Below are positions 33,228 through 34,815 of a DNA stretch of 34,815 nucleotides, piece after piece. How positions within the stretch are numbered: position 1 is the first letter of the stretch; every line of letters begins with the position of its first letter. A program made the translations under genes and the position numbers. This DNA is from Chloroflexota bacterium (lineage in GTDB: Bacteria; Chloroflexota; UBA4733), in the NCBI GenBank assembly GCA_023381895.1, contig JAMCTA010000097.1:1-34815 (forward strand), given 5' to 3'. The notes under the pieces were generated by a model, which did no database searches, was not told where the DNA came from, and saw nothing but the letters and a program-made list of their open reading frames with translations.

Positions 33228-34189
33228 CGCTTAATATCCCCTTCGTAGTGCACCCACCTTGGCGCGCCGTACAACTGCACCGCGGTCAGCAGCAGGATGA
33301 GCAAGAAGAGAAGCCAGGCGATCGCCGATGCGTACCCCATCTTAAAGTAGGCGAAGGCGTTATTGAACAGGTAGTAGACCACAAACAGGGTCGAATTGAC
33401 CGGGCCGCCTTGCGTCATAATGTAGGACTGGGCGAAGATCTGCAAGGTATGAATCGTACCGATGATGACGGTGAAGAAGAGCGTGGGCGTCATCATCGGG
33501 AACGTGACCGACCAAAATCGCCACCACCAACCGGCGCCATCGATCTGGGCCGCCTCGTACAGATGCGCCGGCACGCCCTGGAGACCAGCGAGATAGATGA
33601 CCATCGTGGCGCCCGTGCTGAACATCCCCATCAGCACCATGCCCGGTTTGGCCCAAGTCGGACTGACGAGCCAGGCCGGTCCGGCGATATGCACCACGGC
33701 AAGGAGCGCATTGACCAGGCCGAGACTCGGATTCAGCAGCCAGAGCCAGAGCACCGCATTCGCCACGCCAGGGACAATGGCCGGCATATAGAACATCGTG
33801 CGATAGAACTGCATGCCGCGTACGGCACGATTCAACAGCAGGGCCAGCCCGAACGCGGTTATGATGTTCAACGGCAAGCCAACCACGACCATAAACAAGG
33901 TATTGGCAAGCGCTGTGAAGAGCAGCGGATCGTGCAGAAGCTGCACATAGTTCCCCACACCGACCCACTGTGCCGGCTGCAGGACGTTGTAGCGCGTGAA
34001 GCTCAGGTAGAGTGAGGCGAGAATCGGGCCGGCGGTAAAGGCGACGAGACCCACCAGCCAGGGGAGGATGAAGAGATATCCCGTCACCCGCTCGTTGTCG
34101 AAAAGCCGGGCAAGAGCAGCAGGCTGGCAACGATTAGCCAGCGCTAGGACGCTCACCGTCCAATCGACTCGGCGCACGTGACTTTTCAC
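33224..34189 (-). CDS. ABC sugar permease, MalF/UgpA type
   Basis: The 321-aa inner-membrane subunit is partner of the downstream MalG-type permease. Six membrane segments begin with GYLFILPWLVGLVAF. The EAA loop reads HLYEAAQIDGAGWWWRFWSV followed by TFPMMTP. GGPVNSTLFVVYYLF is the typical segment near the end. I chose the GTG at 34189 (GAGAGGA eight bases upstream) over an in-frame ATG at 34267, which has no ribosome site and would add 26 hydrophilic residues. It heads the leftward transport operon, about 100 bases downstream of the leftward promoter of module copy 2. Confidence 0.93.
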   Translation of the reverse strand: MKSHVRRVDWTVSVLALANRCQPAALARLFDNERVTGYLFILPWLVGLVAFTAGPILASLYLSFTRYNVLQPAQWVGVGNYVQLLHDPLLFTALANTLFMVVVGLPLNIITAFGLALLLNRAVRGMQFYRTMFYMPAIVPGVANAVLWLWLLNPSLGLVNALLAVVHIAGPAWLVSPTWAKPGMVLMGMFSTGATMVIYLAGLQGVPAHLYEAAQIDGAGWWWRFWSVTFPMMTPTLFFTVIIGTIHTLQIFAQSYIMTQGGPVNSTLFVVYYLFNNAFAYFKMGYASAIAWLLFLLILLLTAVQLYGAPRWVHYEGDIKR

Positions 34190-34290
34190 TGGCCGTGTCC
34201 TCTCCGTGGCGTTGGAAAATGCAGTCGTGTCGTAGCCCACCGGACCGGAGTCAAGCGACCTACCCATCTATGGAGCTACAGCTCAGATCA

Positions 34291-34360
34291 AGTATATATC
34301 ATAAACAAGATTAGGCGACAGGTAGCAGTATCCTGGCATACTCGTTCACAATCTCTCCTA
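34291..34360. promoter_or_regulatory. Divergent promoter/operator module, copy 2
   Basis: This is the same layout as the module at 24611-24680. Leftward: CTGTCG (complement of 34316-34321), 17 bases, TATATA (complement of 34293-34298), for the permease operon. Rightward: GCGACA (34315-34320), 16 bases, CATACT (34337-34342), for the choline-sulfatase-like gene. Compared with copy 1 the leftward -10 is nearer consensus and the rightward promoter is weaker, suggesting different basal strengths. The core ATATATCATAAACAAGATT corresponds to the presumed ROK operator. The remaining 160 bases up to 34523 show no further gene that I can support. Confidence 0.75.
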
Positions 34361-34523
34361 ATTTTCTTATCGACAAGCGGAAATCCTGAGGGGTACTCTT
34401 GCCTATTTGATTATTGTATGATCGCCTTATGGAGCGTCAAGTGGTATCTGTTGGTCCCACGGCCGGCCGGCGCGCCTGCTTGACTCTGGGAATCGTGGCA
34501 TGAAGTGATGGGATAGACCTCGC

Positions 34524-34815
34524 GTGATAAGCGACCGACCAAACATTCTTTTGGTGATGGTGGACCAGCTCGCCGCGTGCTGGACGGGGCCGTATGGTGA
34601 GCGGGTAGCGAGCACACCAAACCTGGATCGCCTTGCCGGGCAGGGGATCACGTTCGAGCAGATGTACTGCAACGCTCCGATCTGCGTCGCCAGCCGGGCG
34701 AGCATGATGGCTGGTCGCTACATCAGTGCGGTGCGCGCCTACGACAACGGGTCGGAGTTCCCAGCCAGCCGGCCCACGTTCTGTCACTACCTGCGACTGG
34801 CTGGCTACCGGACCA
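34524..34815 (+). CDS. Choline-sulfatase-like type I sulfatase (partial)
   Basis: Only the first 97 codons lie in the window. NILLVMVDQLAACWTGPYG carries the first metal aspartate. The formylglycine motif is C54-V-A-S-R58 in YCNAPICVASRASMMAGR, with Ala instead of the usual Pro at the third position; CxAxR is an accepted sulfatase variant. The following AYDNGSEFPAS and PTFCHYLRLAGYRT closely resemble BetC choline sulfatases (choline O-sulfate to choline and sulfate). The specificity is not proven from this fragment. The GTG start has a weak ribosome site. It is transcribed rightward from promoter module copy 2. Confidence 0.85.
   Translation, partial: MISDRPNILLVMVDQLAACWTGPYGERVASTPNLDRLAGQGITFEQMYCNAPICVASRASMMAGRYISAVRAYDNGSEFPASRPTFCHYLRLAGYRT

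Noticed and set aside
34412..34484. 21-codon open frame in the leader of the partial sulfatase
   Set aside because: No ribosome site before its ATG and no conservation evidence; likely chance in a 175-base leader.
1..34815. CRISPR arrays, tRNA/rRNA genes, insertion sequences, prophage genes
   Set aside because: Looked for in all intergenic stretches; no direct-repeat array, cloverleaf-like conserved sequence or transposase motif was found by eye.

Overview
The window looks like a GC-rich chromosomal segment from a Chloroflexota-type bacterium, possibly Thermomicrobia. This is inferred from the gene content: an ACT-domain malic enzyme, a DUF2127 membrane protein, Tat-type lipoprotein solute-binding proteins, many GTG starts, and numerous sulfatases and MDR/Gfo-Idh oxidoreductases. 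I found no rRNA, tRNA, CRISPR array, transposase or phage gene.

Region 1 (1-8.8 kb) holds mixed metabolic genes. They are the N-terminus of a malic enzyme, a Mug/TDG-type uracil-DNA glycosylase, a PQQ-propeller lipoprotein, a quinone-reductase-like MDR enzyme, a D-threonine-aldolase-like PLP enzyme, a formylglycine-generating enzyme (FGE), an aldo/keto reductase, an SDR dehydrogenase, a DUF2127 membrane protein and a Nudix hydrolase.

Region 2 (9-16 kb) has a sugar-isomerase plus amidohydrolase pair, a rhodanese plus ArsR pair with its own promoter, a 696-base stretch without a convincing gene, a second TIM-barrel isomerase, the wreck of a neutral-ceramidase-like gene, an Old Yellow Enzyme and another MDR enzyme.

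Region 3 (16-34.8 kb) is the most distinctive part: a sulfate-ester and sugar catabolic locus arranged around a ROK-family repressor. A leftward arm runs ROK, isomerase, solute-binding protein (SBP), Cys-type sulfatase, Thr-type sulfatase-like enzyme, serine hydrolase, MDR. A rightward arm runs cupin, Gfo/Idh, SBP, Cys-type sulfatase. The two SBPs are close paralogues in inverted orientation, nearly identical in DNA at their 3' ends, and neither has a permease beside it. Further right, a leftward ABC operon (two permeases, an unrelated SBP, Gfo/Idh) faces a rightward choline-sulfatase-like gene that runs off the window.

The two divergent intergenic regions (about 24.6 kb and 34.3 kb) carry the same roughly 70-bp promoter/operator module, ungapped and about 77% identical. 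Each has back-to-back promoters with overlapping -35 boxes. I infer a single ROK-controlled regulon. In this reading, exported binding proteins capture a (probably sulfated) sugar or sugar derivative, the permease pair imports it with an ATPase encoded elsewhere, sulfatases activated by the FGE 12-29 kb away remove sulfate, and the oxidoreductases and isomerases process the carbon skeleton. No glycoside hydrolase, transport ATPase or dedicated sugar kinase is visible, so the substrate is unknown.
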